From Zantedeschia hybrid cultivar (taxonomy: Eukaryota; Streptophyta; Magnoliopsida; Alismatales; Araceae), in NCBI GenBank assembly GCA_030544215.1, contig JARZZO010000012.1, positions 42,323,194 to 42,387,193 on the forward strand: a stretch of 64,000 bases of DNA, written 5' to 3'. The position numbers were made by a program, and so were the translations under genes. Within the stretch, counting starts at the first letter, position 1. Each line of letters begins with the position of its first letter. Shown here piece by piece: positions 35,020 through 45,300 of the stretch. Under the pieces are notes generated by a model. The model saw only the letters and a program-made list of their open reading frames with translations, was not told where the DNA came from and ran no database searches.

Positions 35020-36110
35020 TCAAGTACCATCAGTAATGGTCACCTTGTCCAGTTCGAAAGAAAAGGAATAGGAGGTGAAGTGAGTGGAGGTACCAGTCAT
35101 GTGGTCTATAGGGTTAAAGTTAATGACCCAAGGACTAGATGGAGGGTGAATAGTACTAGCACTAAGTGCTGACCGGTAGTACCTAAAGGAGAAGCACTCA
35201 TTTGACCAAACTGAGATAGAATCCCTTTTAGGCAAGCAATGTCAGAAGTGGACAGCGATGGCGACTGAGATGAGAAAGAACCACCCTCAGTAAATGATGC
35301 TTGAGTAGTGCCAGTGAGTTACAAAGCAGCAACATTGCCTTTTGCAGTGCGGCCTCCCTTACCACCACCGCCAATCTTGAATTTTTTTGGTTTCTTCTCT
35401 AGGTAAAGCTCCCAACAAAAATCAACATCATGATTATCTCAACTGCAATGAGTACAATGCTTGGTTCCTTTACCTTTAGGTTTAGATGATGGTATAACAT
35501 CTTTGTTCACAAGAAGCACAAATTCATAGCCCCCTTGAGAAGGTGGGACAGTAGGTGAAGCAAACATCACCTGGCGACGACCCTCTTCATGCAAAATCTT
35601 CGAGAAGATGGCCTCCAGAGAAGGTAACACATCAGCAAAGAGGAGCTGTCCTCGGAGCGAGTCATAAGGAGCATCAAGGTGGGCAAGAAACTTGAAAACT
35701 TTTGTTGACTCACATGCTTCAAGTGAAGGACTTGATCATCAATGCAGTTCCATTTATACTGCATATACGGATCAAGTTCTTGCCACTTGATTTTTAACTC
35801 ACTGAAATATGATGTAACAGACCGCCCGCCTTGCTTGAGGGATTGAATCTTACCCGTCAGTTAATAGGTCCAAGCAATATTACTCTGCTGTCCATACAAT
35901 TTTTCTAACAAGGACCACATCTCAAAAGCTGTGGATGCATACATAATCAGATGTAGAATGTTCGGACTCACAGAGTTAATAATCCATCCCATGACAAGGC
36001 TATTATCATCCCAAGAGGCCCACTTGGGATCTGTGTGGGGGGAGTAGCAACAGAACCATGAATATAACATAGCTTTCCTTTGCCACCAAGAAAAATACAA
36101 GCAGAAATTG
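35020..36110 (-). pseudogene. Copia gag and protease remnants
   Basis: The gag region reads WASWDDNSLVMGWIINSVSP, then ILHLIMYASTAFEMWSLLEK (35861-36100), a UBN2-type copia gag domain. Further fragments to 35439 contain a CTHCS-like end of a zinc knuckle. The protease is represented by PWVINFNPIDHMTGTSTHF (about 35110-35150). The active-site motif normally reads DSGA-type before the DHMT block, and here it is NFNP, so the catalytic aspartate is gone. Stops interrupt gag repeatedly. Confidence 0.72.
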
Positions 36111-36591
36111 CCTAGAGACGATAATTTGAAGCATTCAATTTAACCGTTGTCATCTGAAGAGAATGATGATCGAGTTTCTCAGGGTGAAGAGATGAAATCA
36201 CTAGAAAAACCAGAGTTTCAGAACCCACTGGGGCAGAAGTGGAATCCGAGACAGTATACATCGTGATTATGACAAGTATCAATCACAATGAGGACCAAGA
36301 AGGCAACAGCTACAAACAGGTGTCTGAGACTCCCAACCACCAAGAAAAAAGGGGGTAAACCCAAGAAGAAGTTCCTAGAAGCTTGGAAACCACCCGAACA
36401 GCAGCCGCTCCCCTTTGGAGTACAGACCGAGCAAAGTGGAACCACCACAGAGTGATTCCCGAGAGAGGAGGAGGGGGGGTGTGGTGGGCTTCAGGCCAAT
36501 CCCCTGTTTTGAACAGGGGATCGCAGCAATACTAGGGCTCGGAGACGATGCATTTGATGCCGGAAACCCACAGGAACCATGCTGTGGGATT

Positions 36592-36603
36592 GCTCTGCTA
36601 CCA
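36592..36603 (-). other. Copia primer-binding site
   Basis: The minus strand reads TGGTAGCAGAGC directly adjoining the 5' LTR, one base different from the initiator tRNA-Met complement TGGTATCAGAGC. Confidence 0.9.
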
Positions 36604-36862
36604 TGTTGAAGTTTTCAGACGAATAAAAAACAAGAACATGAGGAAGAGAAGAGAAAGGGATAAGAGGGGATGTACACAGCCATACGTGGCCTGCAGCTCC
36701 CCTTCCCTCCTCTTTTATTCATTAGGGCAATTACTAGATACAATGCAATGATTAAAATGCCCCCCAACAGGGCCGAACAGAAAGAATAACTGCTCTACAG
36801 ATTTTTAACACAAACAAATAGAAAAGGACTAAAATGCCCTCCCATCGTAGGCAGTGACTACA
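36604..36862 (-). repeat. Copia 5' LTR
   Basis: TGTTGAAGTTTTCAGA to GGCAGTGACTACA, homologous over its whole length to 31714-31976. The target duplication GTATC follows at 36863. Confidence 0.95.
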
Positions 36863-36867
36863 GTATC

Positions 36868-37217
36868 ATTGGGACAAAGTTGTTTAGTGAGTATCCCCTT
36901 TTGGTCGGAAGTTCTTTGGATTATGTTTTTGGTAATAATTCCAGTCCAGAGTATTATGCTGTGATCTTCTTTAAAGGCCAAATTTTGGCCTTCTGACCAC
37001 ATCCCAAGAAAAGCACAATATTATTCAGATATGTGGAAGAGATGTTTACATCAATCAAAAGAAAGCGGGAAAAGAAAAACACAATATAGCGTCAAAGAGT
37101 ATGAATGATTACACACGAGATATGTTCATCCCAATTCACAAATTCACAAATATATTTAAGGCCACAAAGCAAACCAAGAATTAACTCTCAGGACATAATA
37201 TCTAAATATACACTTAC
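36868..37217. other. Intron sequence upstream of the copia insertion
   Basis: A 15-base perfect palindrome GGCCAAATTTTGGCC sits at 36976-36990. Otherwise no coding or repeat signal is visible. It ends at the splice donor of the 37218-37303 exon. Confidence 0.5.
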
Positions 37218-37303
37218 CTTGTGTCTACAGGCACACCACCAATTGGAACAACAATCCTATGGGGCCACTGGAGCATGTCAGAGATAATTGAATTCACAGT
37301 ATC
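37218..37303 (-). CDS. SYT7: Host gene exon: SMP domain end of CLB/SYT7-like protein
   Basis: 86 bp, 28 codons plus two bases: DTVNSIISDMLQWPHRIVVP then IGGVPVDT and a split serine (AG|T). The LQWPHRIVVPIGG motif is the hallmark junction between the SMP lipid-binding domain and the first C2 domain in CLB/SYT7-type proteins. Acceptor: CATTCTACACACAG. Donor: ACAAG|GTAAGTG. It is separated from the preceding exon by a 97-bp intron (37304-37400) and from the following exon by 23,950 bp. No stop or frameshift is seen, so the gene appears intact here. Confidence 0.93.
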
Positions 37304-37400
37304 CTGTGTGTAGAATGATATTTATATTTGAACCTTGATGAAATGGGCACAGAATTGGTAGTAGGGAGCGTATGCAGAAACAACACAAACTCAAACTTAC

Positions 37401-37481
37401 ATCAATCATATCTGAAAGTCCAGGTATCGCAGTTAAGCTTCCTCCAACAGCCTTCAAAGTGTAATCTATTCTGGGTTTAGG
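37401..37481 (-). CDS. SYT7: Host gene exon: SMP domain of CLB/SYT7-like protein
   Basis: 81 bp, exactly 27 codons: PKPRIDYTLKAVGGSLTAIP then GLSDMID. The DYTLKAVGGSLTAIPGLSDMI stretch is near-invariant in plant NTMC2 type 4/CLB proteins and forms the end of the SMP hydrophobic groove. Acceptor: TTGTTGTCCATACCAG. Donor: GATTGAT|GTAAGT. The preceding exon (expected to end with a SAVVVALL-type segment) is not visible up to 39420, and then only transposons follow to 64000, so another very long intron is implied. Confidence 0.93.
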
Positions 37482-38989
37482 CTGGTATGGACAACAAACA
37501 GCTGATTATTATCAAACTTCAAACATACAAGGATGGATTTTTTTTACAAACTACAAGAAACAAAAATGAAATAAATAAATAACTTTTTGAAAAGATGGAA
37601 CATCTCTTTCTTGAAAGGAAAGAAAACATCGAAGTTATTTACTCTATGGAAACAAGAAGAGGGAGAATACATGTCGCTTGTCACTGGAACCATGTTGTTA
37701 AAAAATGTAGGCAAGAAAATGGATCACATTCTAACTAAACGGCAGGTCATTTCATCTCGGACCTAAGAAATCTGCCAGTTTTCTCTTAGAATATATTTAC
37801 AAAGGCCAAAGCAACTCATTTGTATAAGTCTACTCATTTCATACTCAACCTAATAACCATAAATGTTTTCTGTTACAGGATATTGAATGATCATCTACAA
37901 CTCTCCTCTTCTGTAACTTCTTGTGCACCATTCTAGGTATTGTTGCCAAGGGGAAAACACAAAAGTGCAGTATGTAAATGTACAATAAGATTCCATATGT
38001 TGGTTACCAAGAGAATATGGATACTGACCAGCCACACACTTTTTGGGAGATGTGCTATTTAGGAAAAAAAACACATATTTATTTGTGTATTCTGATGCAC
38101 ATATTTATGTTGACTTGGAAACTTAGTCTGAGAATGGTTTTTCTACAGTCTATATCCCAGGGCCTAAAAAAAGAGAGTTAAATATTAGACTGCTCAAAGA
38201 CTCATGTCTGCATTGTGTTTTTTCTGGTGGTCAGAAACATCATAATATCACTTATTTGATCTTCTAAAAAAGTTGTTCCCTTCATGGTATATCCACATTA
38301 TAGAAGAAGCTATACTATCCTTTTCCCTTTGAATTAAGGGAATTTTGCTTCCATATCTGAAGGGCATAATAAAGTTCATTACACCATCTGACACGAGCAT
38401 TAAACTATAAAGATGGATCGTTGGACCAATTTGTCAAATAGTGATACCATATGCATGATAACCTCATTATATATGACTTGGAAGCTTATATCTAATTTTA
38501 TCAATGGTATCGACTAATTTCAGTAGCATCGATTTCTTCCTTACTGTCTGGCAAGAAACAACAAATTTTACATTAAATTTACCTCCTTTTTCTGCCCATT
38601 TATCCCTTAAATAGTCTACAATCACCGGTTACGTGGAAAATTATGCTTGCATTATGACACATTGGAAACACTTCTAGATATAGGCATGAAACAGCAAATA
38701 GATTTCATCAATCGTCTCCCACCAGTGACATTGTGAACTGACAATGCACTGCTCTTTTTCTTTTATGAAAGTACTAACATGCCCCACTTATCATTCATTT
38801 CTTGAAATCTAATAGGGATATTTACAAATATAATCCTTTTACAAGCAAAATTGCAGAATTGCCATTCTTACATAGATATTAATTTCAATCTCATTGCATA
38901 AAAATAAATACAAAAATACGTTGCAGTTACTTGCTGTCCAAGAACAGGACACACTGCATAATGGGACAGGTATTTTTGCACTTGTGTAC
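37482..38989. other. Host intron, no gene or repeat recognised
   Basis: AT-rich sequence with scattered A/T runs. I searched the minus strand for the exon preceding 37401 and found none. No terminal repeats or target duplications stand out. Confidence 0.5.
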
Positions 38990-39150
38990 CCAATGGCATT
39001 TACTATTTTCTTTTAGGGTCCCTGCTGAGGTGTCAGGGAGTTCATCTAAATCAGAAAGAAACCCAACACCCAGGTTCAAACCTGGGGTCCCCACCCTAGC
39101 CCCTCATGCCCTATACAAAGTACCAACTGGGCCAGAGCCTATCAGTATGA
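38990..39150 (-). repeat. Probable tRNA-derived SINE
   Basis: The minus strand reads GGCTCTGGCCCAGTTGGTAC near 39120-39139. TGGCCCAGTTGG (39123-39134) fits the Pol III A box. About 40 bases on, GGTTTGAACCT (39072-39082) fits the B box. Spacing and order match a tRNA-derived SINE head. The body and tail cannot be delimited and no target duplication was confirmed. A tRNA gene is unlikely because no cloverleaf arms pair. Confidence 0.5.
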
Positions 39151-39420
39151 GCTGTACTTTTTGCACTTATGTTCACGCAATAGGGACATTTTTGCACCGA
39201 TTAGTTAGGATATTATCATTATTTAATAAATCCAATTGTTGTTTAGCTTGAGTTATAACTTGAGTTAAGCTGCAATCATCTTGCGACAGTTACAATGCAT
39301 AATGGTAGGGGTATTTTGGCACTTATTTTACTCTTATGTAGTACAATTATATGCAAGACTGGCAATTCTACAATTTTTCATGTAATAAGATGGCATGAAA
39401 GATAGAGGGGATGCTCTATT
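39151..39420. other. Short host intron stretch before the LINE
   Basis: About 270 AT-rich bases with no signal. The LINE frame is first readable from about 39421. Confidence 0.4.
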
Positions 39421-40120
39421 GTCCCATTCTTATCCTCCTCCAGGACCGCCCCAGCAGTTCTGGAAGAATGTCAGGAGGATATTGTGGAGTTTGGAAGGAA
39501 GACTGGAGTTTCTTTCGAAGGGAGAGAAGATGTACTGATTAATTTCATTAAAAGGATGCGCAGTGCTGATAGCCTGCAGAGTTCATTGAAGAAGAAAGGT
39601 TTAGGTGGAGTGAAGATAGGTAAGAGGGAAATCAATTTCATCAAACAGAATGAATTCTTTGATACCCTTAGGCAGAAAAAACAAGGGGAAATTAAAATGT
39701 TGAAATGAACCCATGCTCTGGGAGCTCCAGAGAACTGAATGGGAATTTGAAGCAAAGAATAGTTAGGGACTTTATCAGAGCTTACAAGCTGGACTGTGTT
39801 TGTTTGCAAGGGACAAGGTTGACTTCTGTAGATAGGCAGTTAATCCAACATACTGGAAGCAGGATTTTCAATGAATGGGCTTGCTTTCTGGCAGCTGGAG
39901 CTAGTGGCAGTCAACTCATCATATGGAATGGGAATAAACTTATGGGCTCCATTTGTGATCAGGGAATATTCAGCATTTCTGTCAGTTTTTTATGTGCTAA
40001 TGTATCTGAACCATGGGTCATTACAGCGGTGTATGAGACTCATACTCAACGGGCCAAGGAAGATTTAGGGCAATAACTCTATAGCCTCTCTCATCTATTC
40101 TAGGGTGGGTGTGTTTTGGG
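39421..40120 (+). pseudogene. L1-type LINE: ORF1 end and ORF2 endonuclease start (split by hAT)
   Basis: ORF1 C-terminus (39484-39708): GVSFEGREDVLINFIKRMRS, GLGGVKIGKREINFIKQNEF. Its TGA overlaps the ORF2 ATG as ATGA (39705-39708). ORF2 opens with ELNGNLKQRIVRDFIRAYKL, then CVCLQGTRLTSVDRQLIQ, SQLIIWNGNKLMGSIC and SEPWVITAVYE (AP-endonuclease fold). The reading is cut at 40112-40120 by the hAT insertion (duplication GTTTTGGG) and continues at 45950. It belongs to the same subfamily as the LINE at 15-20 kb. The 5' end is truncated. Confidence 0.85.
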
Positions 40121-40670
40121 CATGGATTGCAGAATCATCCGACTGGGATCCGAATCGGGCGATTCGGATGGGGATCGGCGGGTCTCGATCTAACTCGGGA
40201 GGTGAAGTCACTGTTTCTCCCCGATTTTCAAAAAAAAAAAAAGGCGGTACCCAGACCGAATCGGGCAGAATCGGGTCCGGACCGACCAATCCGAACCCGA
40301 TACCGCCATTCGGGTGCTCCCGGATCCCCTTAAAGGGGGATTGGGAGCCAGCCAGCAGCAGCAACAACACCTGGTTTTTCCCCTTCCCCAGCCCTTCGCC
40401 AGCCCACCCTTTCCATTGCCCACTGCCGCCACTCACCGCCGGGCAGCCCGCCGCCGCCGGCCATCCACCGGCGGCGGCGGCGCCACCAACTTCTTCTCTC
40501 TCCTCTCTCTCTCTCTCTTTCTCTCTTTTTCTTTGAGATCTCGACCGAAAGAAGGGGGTTTTCACCCCGTCATCGCCGGCCAGCCGTCCGGCAGCCACCT
40601 CCACCGCTGTTGTCACCGTCACTGCGGCCGTCAACGTCGGATTTTTTTTCGCATCTCGATCCAAGTTAAG

Positions 40671-41828
40671 GTATATTTCGATCTTTTTTTTTTTAATTCT
40701 CAAAAAAATAGAAATGATGTATTGTGGTGTAGATCTATTAATATTTAGCTTCAAAAAAAATTTAGCATGTTGATTAAACAAAATCCCCAAAATTAACCTT
40801 AATTAGGGGTTAAAAATTGGGGCTTTTGTATGATTAGTGTAATTAAGATTTAATTGAGTGTGTCAAACACTCAATTGAACTTATTAAAACCTAATTGTAC
40901 ATATTTTTGCATTAATTACATGTTATTAACATTAATTAGTTAAAATTAACCTTAATTATGGGTTAAAAATTAGGACTTTTGTATGATTAGTGTAATTAGA
41001 GTTCAATTGAGTGTGTCAAAGACTCAATTAAACTTATTAGAATCTAATTGTACAGTTTTTTACATTAATTGCTCGTCATTAGTACTAATTACTCAAAATT
41101 AACCTTAATTAGGAGTTAATAATTGGAGATTTTGTGTGATTAGTGTAATTAAGGTTCAATTGAGTGTGTCAAACACTCAATTGAACTTATTACAATCTGA
41201 TTGCATAATTTTTTGCATTGCATGTTATTAGCGTTAATTTGATAAAATTAGCTCTAATTATGGGTTAAAAATTGGGACTTTTGTATGATTAGTATAATTA
41301 GAGTTCAATTGAGTGTGTCAAACCCTTAATTGAATTTATTAGAACTTAATTGTTCAGATTTTTGCATTAATTACTCATCATTAGTACTAATTACTCAAAA
41401 TTAACTTTAATTAGGGGTTAAAAGTTAGGACTTTTGTATGATTAGTATAATTAAGGTTCAATTAAGTGTGCCAAACACTCAAGTGAACTTATTACAATCT
41501 AATTACATAGTTTTTTGCATCAATTATTTGTCATTAATACTAATTACTCAAAATTAACCTTAATTAGGAGTTAAAAATTGTGACTTTTGTATGATTAGTG
41601 TAATTAGAGTTCAATTGTGTGTCAAACACTCAATTGAACTTATTACAATCTGTTGCAATAGATTTTTTTATTAATTGCATGTTATTAGCGTTAATTTGAC
41701 AAAATTAACCTTTATTAGGGATTAAAAATTGAAACTTTTGTATGATTAGTATAATTAGAGTTCAATTGAGTGCACACTCACTTGAACTTATTACAATCTG
41801 ATTGCATTTGTCTTTTTATGTTATGCAG
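40671..41828 (+). other. Candidate 5' intron of the hAT transposase gene
   Basis: Donor TTAAG|GTATAT at 40671 and acceptor TTTTTATGTTATGCAG ending at 41828, just 5 bases before the likely start ATG (41834). The whole interval is AT-rich and made largely of the 150-bp tandem repeat, in contrast to the GC-rich leader before it. The prediction is by signal only. Confidence 0.5.
40791..41820 (+). repeat. Tandem array of about 150-bp units inside the hAT
   Basis: Seven units start with AATTAACCTTAATTA or variants at 40791, 40944, 41097, 41246, 41399, 41552 and 41703 (spacings 149-153). Each contains TTTTGTATGATTAGTGTAAT and GAGTGTGTCAAACACTCAAT, an internal hairpin-like motif. It is AT-rich and satellite-like. 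The derivative at 8835 lacks it. Confidence 0.93.
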
Positions 41829-41833
41829 GAATA

Positions 41834-43875
41834 TGGCAGAGCAAGGACATTATGAACAGGAGGTGGAGCAGCAGGGTGCTGATCCTGGTTGACAGCATTG
41901 CACACTAGTGGACAGTAGGTAGAGGAGGGTCAAATGCAACTGGTGTGGAAAGGATATGGGTGGAGATGTGTATCGCCTAAAAAATCATATTACTGGTATA
42001 GCAGGAGACGTCAGCAGATGTGAGTCAGTTCCGCTGAACTTAAAGAAGGAAATGAGGACTTACATGCTGGATAAAAAAGCACAGAAAGATTTATTATCTC
42101 AACAACACATGGATTTGCAAGATGAGCTATCAGGGCGCTAAAGACGAAGGGATTTACAGTTTGGCTGTTTAGCAGCCGATCAATTTAGATGATGATGATG
42201 AGGAAAAGGAGGAGGAAGAGGAGGAAGAGGATCCAGATAACCTTGATGCAGAGTACACCAGAGTTGTTCGTGCCAGTTTGCGGACAAATAGAGAAGATGA
42301 GGACCGGAGAAGAGACATAAAATCATCAGGTGGATCAGTGCCTACTAGTTCTCAGCCTGGGAGATTCGTTCCTAGGGGCTCTTCTACTCGCAGGACTGCT
42401 AGTTCTGTGTTAGGTTGTGGATGGACGTCAGATGTTGCACGCGATCCTATGGACCAATTTTGTACAGATCAAAGTCTACCAAATAGCCTGGAATCAAGCA
42501 AACATTGAAATGAGTGAAGGCCTCAACAAAAAATGCCTTGAAATGAATTGTGAAATGATTTTTACATACAGGTGTGCCAGCACATATAGCATCCAGTCCA
42601 TATTTTCAGACGATGGTGGATGCAATTGTAGATGTCGGGCCTCGTGTAAAGGTCCCCACATCTCGTTACATTTATGATGTTGGGCTCAAAGAGGAGTATA
42701 ATGACTTGAAGGTATGGGTCGACAACTTCAAAAATGTGTAGAAGGAGTGTGGCTGTACCATCATATGTGATGGTTGGACATGGACCACAAGGAGATCCAT
42801 GATTAATTTCCTTGTATATTGCAACGAGCGCACTATTTTTTTTGAAGTCTGTAGATGCCTCAAACAAAATAAAGAATGCTAATTATTTGTACAGGCTAAT
42901 GGATGACGTGGTAGAGGAAATTAGTAAAGAAAATATTGTACATATAGTCACTAACAACGAAGCAAGCTAAAAAGCAACTGGTAAATTATTGATGCAGAAG
43001 ATGAACCATTTGTACTGAATGCCTCGTGCAGCACATTCCATTGACTTGATGAACATTCCATTGACTTGATGATAAAGGACATAGGCAAAGATCCTTTTGT
43101 TACTGAGGTGGTATAGCATGCTCAGATGATTACGAGATTTATTTATAGTCACAACAAGATCCTACATATGATGAGAGAGCATACACGTGGACGGGATCTT
43201 CTTCGTGTTGGCCCTACCAGATTTGCATCTAACTTCATCTCTTTAGAGAGCCTGAGTAAATACAAACATCAGTTGGCCAAGTTAGTCGACTCTGATGAGT
43301 TTCTAGCACATATAGGGACAATGAGGGCCGACGCTAGGAATGTTGCCTTGGCAGTGCAATCGCTAGTTGGGGAGAGAGGTTTTTGGGATAAGTTTCTCTT
43401 TATCCAAAAGTAGTTGAGCCTCTGGTACATGTTCTGGGGTTAGTTAATGGAGATGACAAAAATGACATAGGATATTTGTATGAGGCCATGGATAAAGCAA
43501 AGGAACACTTGAGGGAAAGCCTTCCTACAGCTCATGAAAAATTGTGGAGGATCATCGATGATAAATGGGAGTTGACTCTCCATCATGATCTCCCTGTTGC
43601 TGGTTAATTCTTCATCTTTTCTATTTGATTTTATTTGATTAATTTTAATGACATTTATTTTGATAACTAATGAACTTTAATTTAAATGCAGGATATTGTT
43701 TCAACCCAACATATCATCAGTATAGTGAGAGCGTGCATAATGATGAAGAGGTCCTTCGAGGCATAACTAATGTGATTACTAGAATATCAAAGAATACGAA
43801 TAAAATGATAGATGCCTTAGCAGAAGTAACATACAAAGTAGGAGTTTATGAAAATCCAGTCTTCTATCATTAACT
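41834..43875 (+). pseudogene. hAT transposase, N-terminal and catalytic region, broken
   Basis: It starts MAEQGHYEQEVEQQGADPG with an early stop. It continues with a BED zinc finger (CNWCGKDMGGDVYRLKNHIT, then SRCESVP), an acidic stretch (42190-42250) and a linker. Fragments in several frames carry FQTMVDAIVDVGPRVKVPTS, CTIICDGWTWTTRRSMINF and HIVTNNEAS (a DUF659-like hAT core). Later parts are clean: LLRVGPTRFASNFISLESLS (43126-43413), EKLWRIIDDKWELTLHHDLP, and YCFNPTYHQYSESVHNDEEV after an apparent intron (43606-43690; GGTTAATT to TTAAATGCAG). More than six stops or frame changes make it non-functional. Confidence 0.87.
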
Positions 43876-45300
43876 TATGTCATTTATATTTATTTTATAG
43901 ATGGAGAGATTTAAATTGAAGATTGACATTTATGGAGATGAGGATGTCAGGACTGCAGTAATGAGGACAACTCCAGGTGAATTATATAATAAATAGTCAA
44001 ACACTCAATTTAACGAGTTATTACCATTCATTATTAATATCGTCGTCTTCTTTTTTTTTTTTTTTTGCAATAGCTAAATGGTGGATCTAAATTAATTACA
44101 GACAAGCTGCCATAAACCCTTTGGCATATGTTGCAGTAAAAGTACTCAGTCAAACCATTTCTTCTAGTCAGTGTAAAAGAAAGTAGAGTACATTCAGTCT
44201 CATTCACATGAAAGTTCGTAACATATTAAGTGTTTTTAGGTTGGAGAAGTTGGTGTACTGTCACTACAACATGCGCCTAAAGATCAGGCAAATTCAGGAA
44301 AGACAGAGATTTGAAAGCATGGATGGTAGTACCGGTACCAGTACCGGTGGGTACCAGTACTGATACGTAACGGCCGGTACCAGCCAAGTATCCATCCGGT
44401 ATCGGCCGATACCCTTTACAGGGGTAGTACCGGTGCCGGCCGATACCGGTACGTACTGGCCAGTACGTACCGATATCGACCGGTATTGCCAACCATGCTT
44501 GAAAGACAAAGATTCATGGAGTTTGCTGACAGACCAGTTAATGAGCTTGTACATCATATTGATATTGATGAACTGCTAGATGAAGAACACCCATTGCATT
44601 CTTGGGTGGAGAACAGAACAACCAGAGATGCACAGCCTAAGTTTAATGCTCATGATCGGAGTTGGGAGAGGTGAATTAGGTGCAGTAGTAGCTCGAGATC
44701 TTGAATTTTAGGCAACACAAGAAGGAGGTGCACTTGTTCTTCAGAGGCGTCAAAAGTCAGCCACACTAGCAGACACTGCTAGAACTTCTGTCTCTCAGCC
44801 AGCACTAAGGAGATTAGCTACTCAAGTGGATCCACATAGAAGAAAGGAGAAAGAACCAGCGAGCCCTTCATTGCAGTCATCTAGCAGCAAAAAGAAAAAA
44901 CAATCAAAAGGAAAGTCTAAACAACGAGTGGACCCATCGGAAGAAGAACAAGGGAAAGTTCAGCATACTAAAGAGACACTTAAAGACACCCCAGCTTTAC
45001 CATCTCACTTGGCCAGCATGTACGAGGCAGAGAGACAAACCTAGAGGTGTAGAAGAAGGCGGTTGAGGAAAACAAGCCAAGTGGGGAGTGATGACTCCAC
45101 TGACAATGATGATGATGGTGATGGAGATGGTGATGGTGATGGTGATGTTGTTGCTGCTGGACTATCAGGAGGTTTTGCACTTGGGAGCAGTTACATAGGA
45201 TACGAAGATTACTCTGCACCTCCGAGTCATTCTGAAGGAACTCAAAGTCAAAGACAAGGACAACAAAGGAGATTTGAAAGCCAACAGAGACAGTCATAAT
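43876..45300 (+). pseudogene. hAT transposase C-terminal dimerisation region and acidic tail, broken
   Basis: MERFKLKIDIYGDEDVRTAV (43901 onwards) leads to the hAT C-terminal dimerisation block, readable as AINPLAYVAVKVLSQTISSS (about 44118) and LEKLVYCHYNMRLKIRQIQE (about 44238). The frame is then split by a 189-bp palindromic insert (44312-44500). It resumes with RFMEFADRPVNELVHHIDID and HPLHSWVENR. A lysine/serine-rich tail (44826-45044) and a DDDGDGDGD stretch (45063-45299) complete the protein. Stops occur throughout. Confidence 0.82.
44312..44500. mobile_element. 189-bp GC-rich palindromic insert within the transposase gene
   Basis: It interrupts the transposase between QERQRF repeats. 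The flanking direct repeats GAAAGACAGAGATT (44298-44311) and GAAAGACAAAGATT (44501-44514) match at 13 of 14 bases. The ends show AAGCATGG(A/T)TGG in inverted orientation. The interior is built of GTACCGGTACC, GGCCGGTACC and GGCCGATACC palindromes. The class is uncertain: a miniature inverted-repeat element or a short retroposed sequence, since a 14-bp duplication is long for a DNA transposon. Confidence 0.75.

Larger units (their letters stand above)
31714..36862 (-). mobile_element. Ty1/copia retrotransposon with both LTRs and target duplication, coding region decayed
   Basis: Flanked by a perfect 5-bp duplication GTATC (31709-31713; 36863-36867). LTRs of 263 and 259 bp begin TGTTGAAG and end GACTACA. 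A PBS (36592-36603) adjoins the 5' LTR and a polypurine tract (31977-31992) adjoins the 3' LTR. The domain order on the minus strand (gag, protease, integrase, RT, RNase H) is copia. By eye the LTRs differ at about 24 sites plus two small indels over about 260 bp, mostly transitions, so the insertion is old. All genes contain stops. It inserted into or beside LINE 3' sequence in the giant intron, in the host-gene orientation. Confidence 0.95.
13268..37217 (-). other. Giant 23,950-bp intron of the CLB/SYT7-like gene
   Basis: The interval between donor ACAAG|GTAAGTG (minus strand, 37217) and acceptor TTGACAG (13268) separates two exons whose split codon joins exactly. It is filled with LINEs on both strands, a copia fragment and a TSD-flanked copia element, a 1.2-kb hAT and a Cassandra TRIM, each listed separately. 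Splicing must skip all of these, including two copia LTRs and several poly-A/T tails. Confidence 0.88.
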
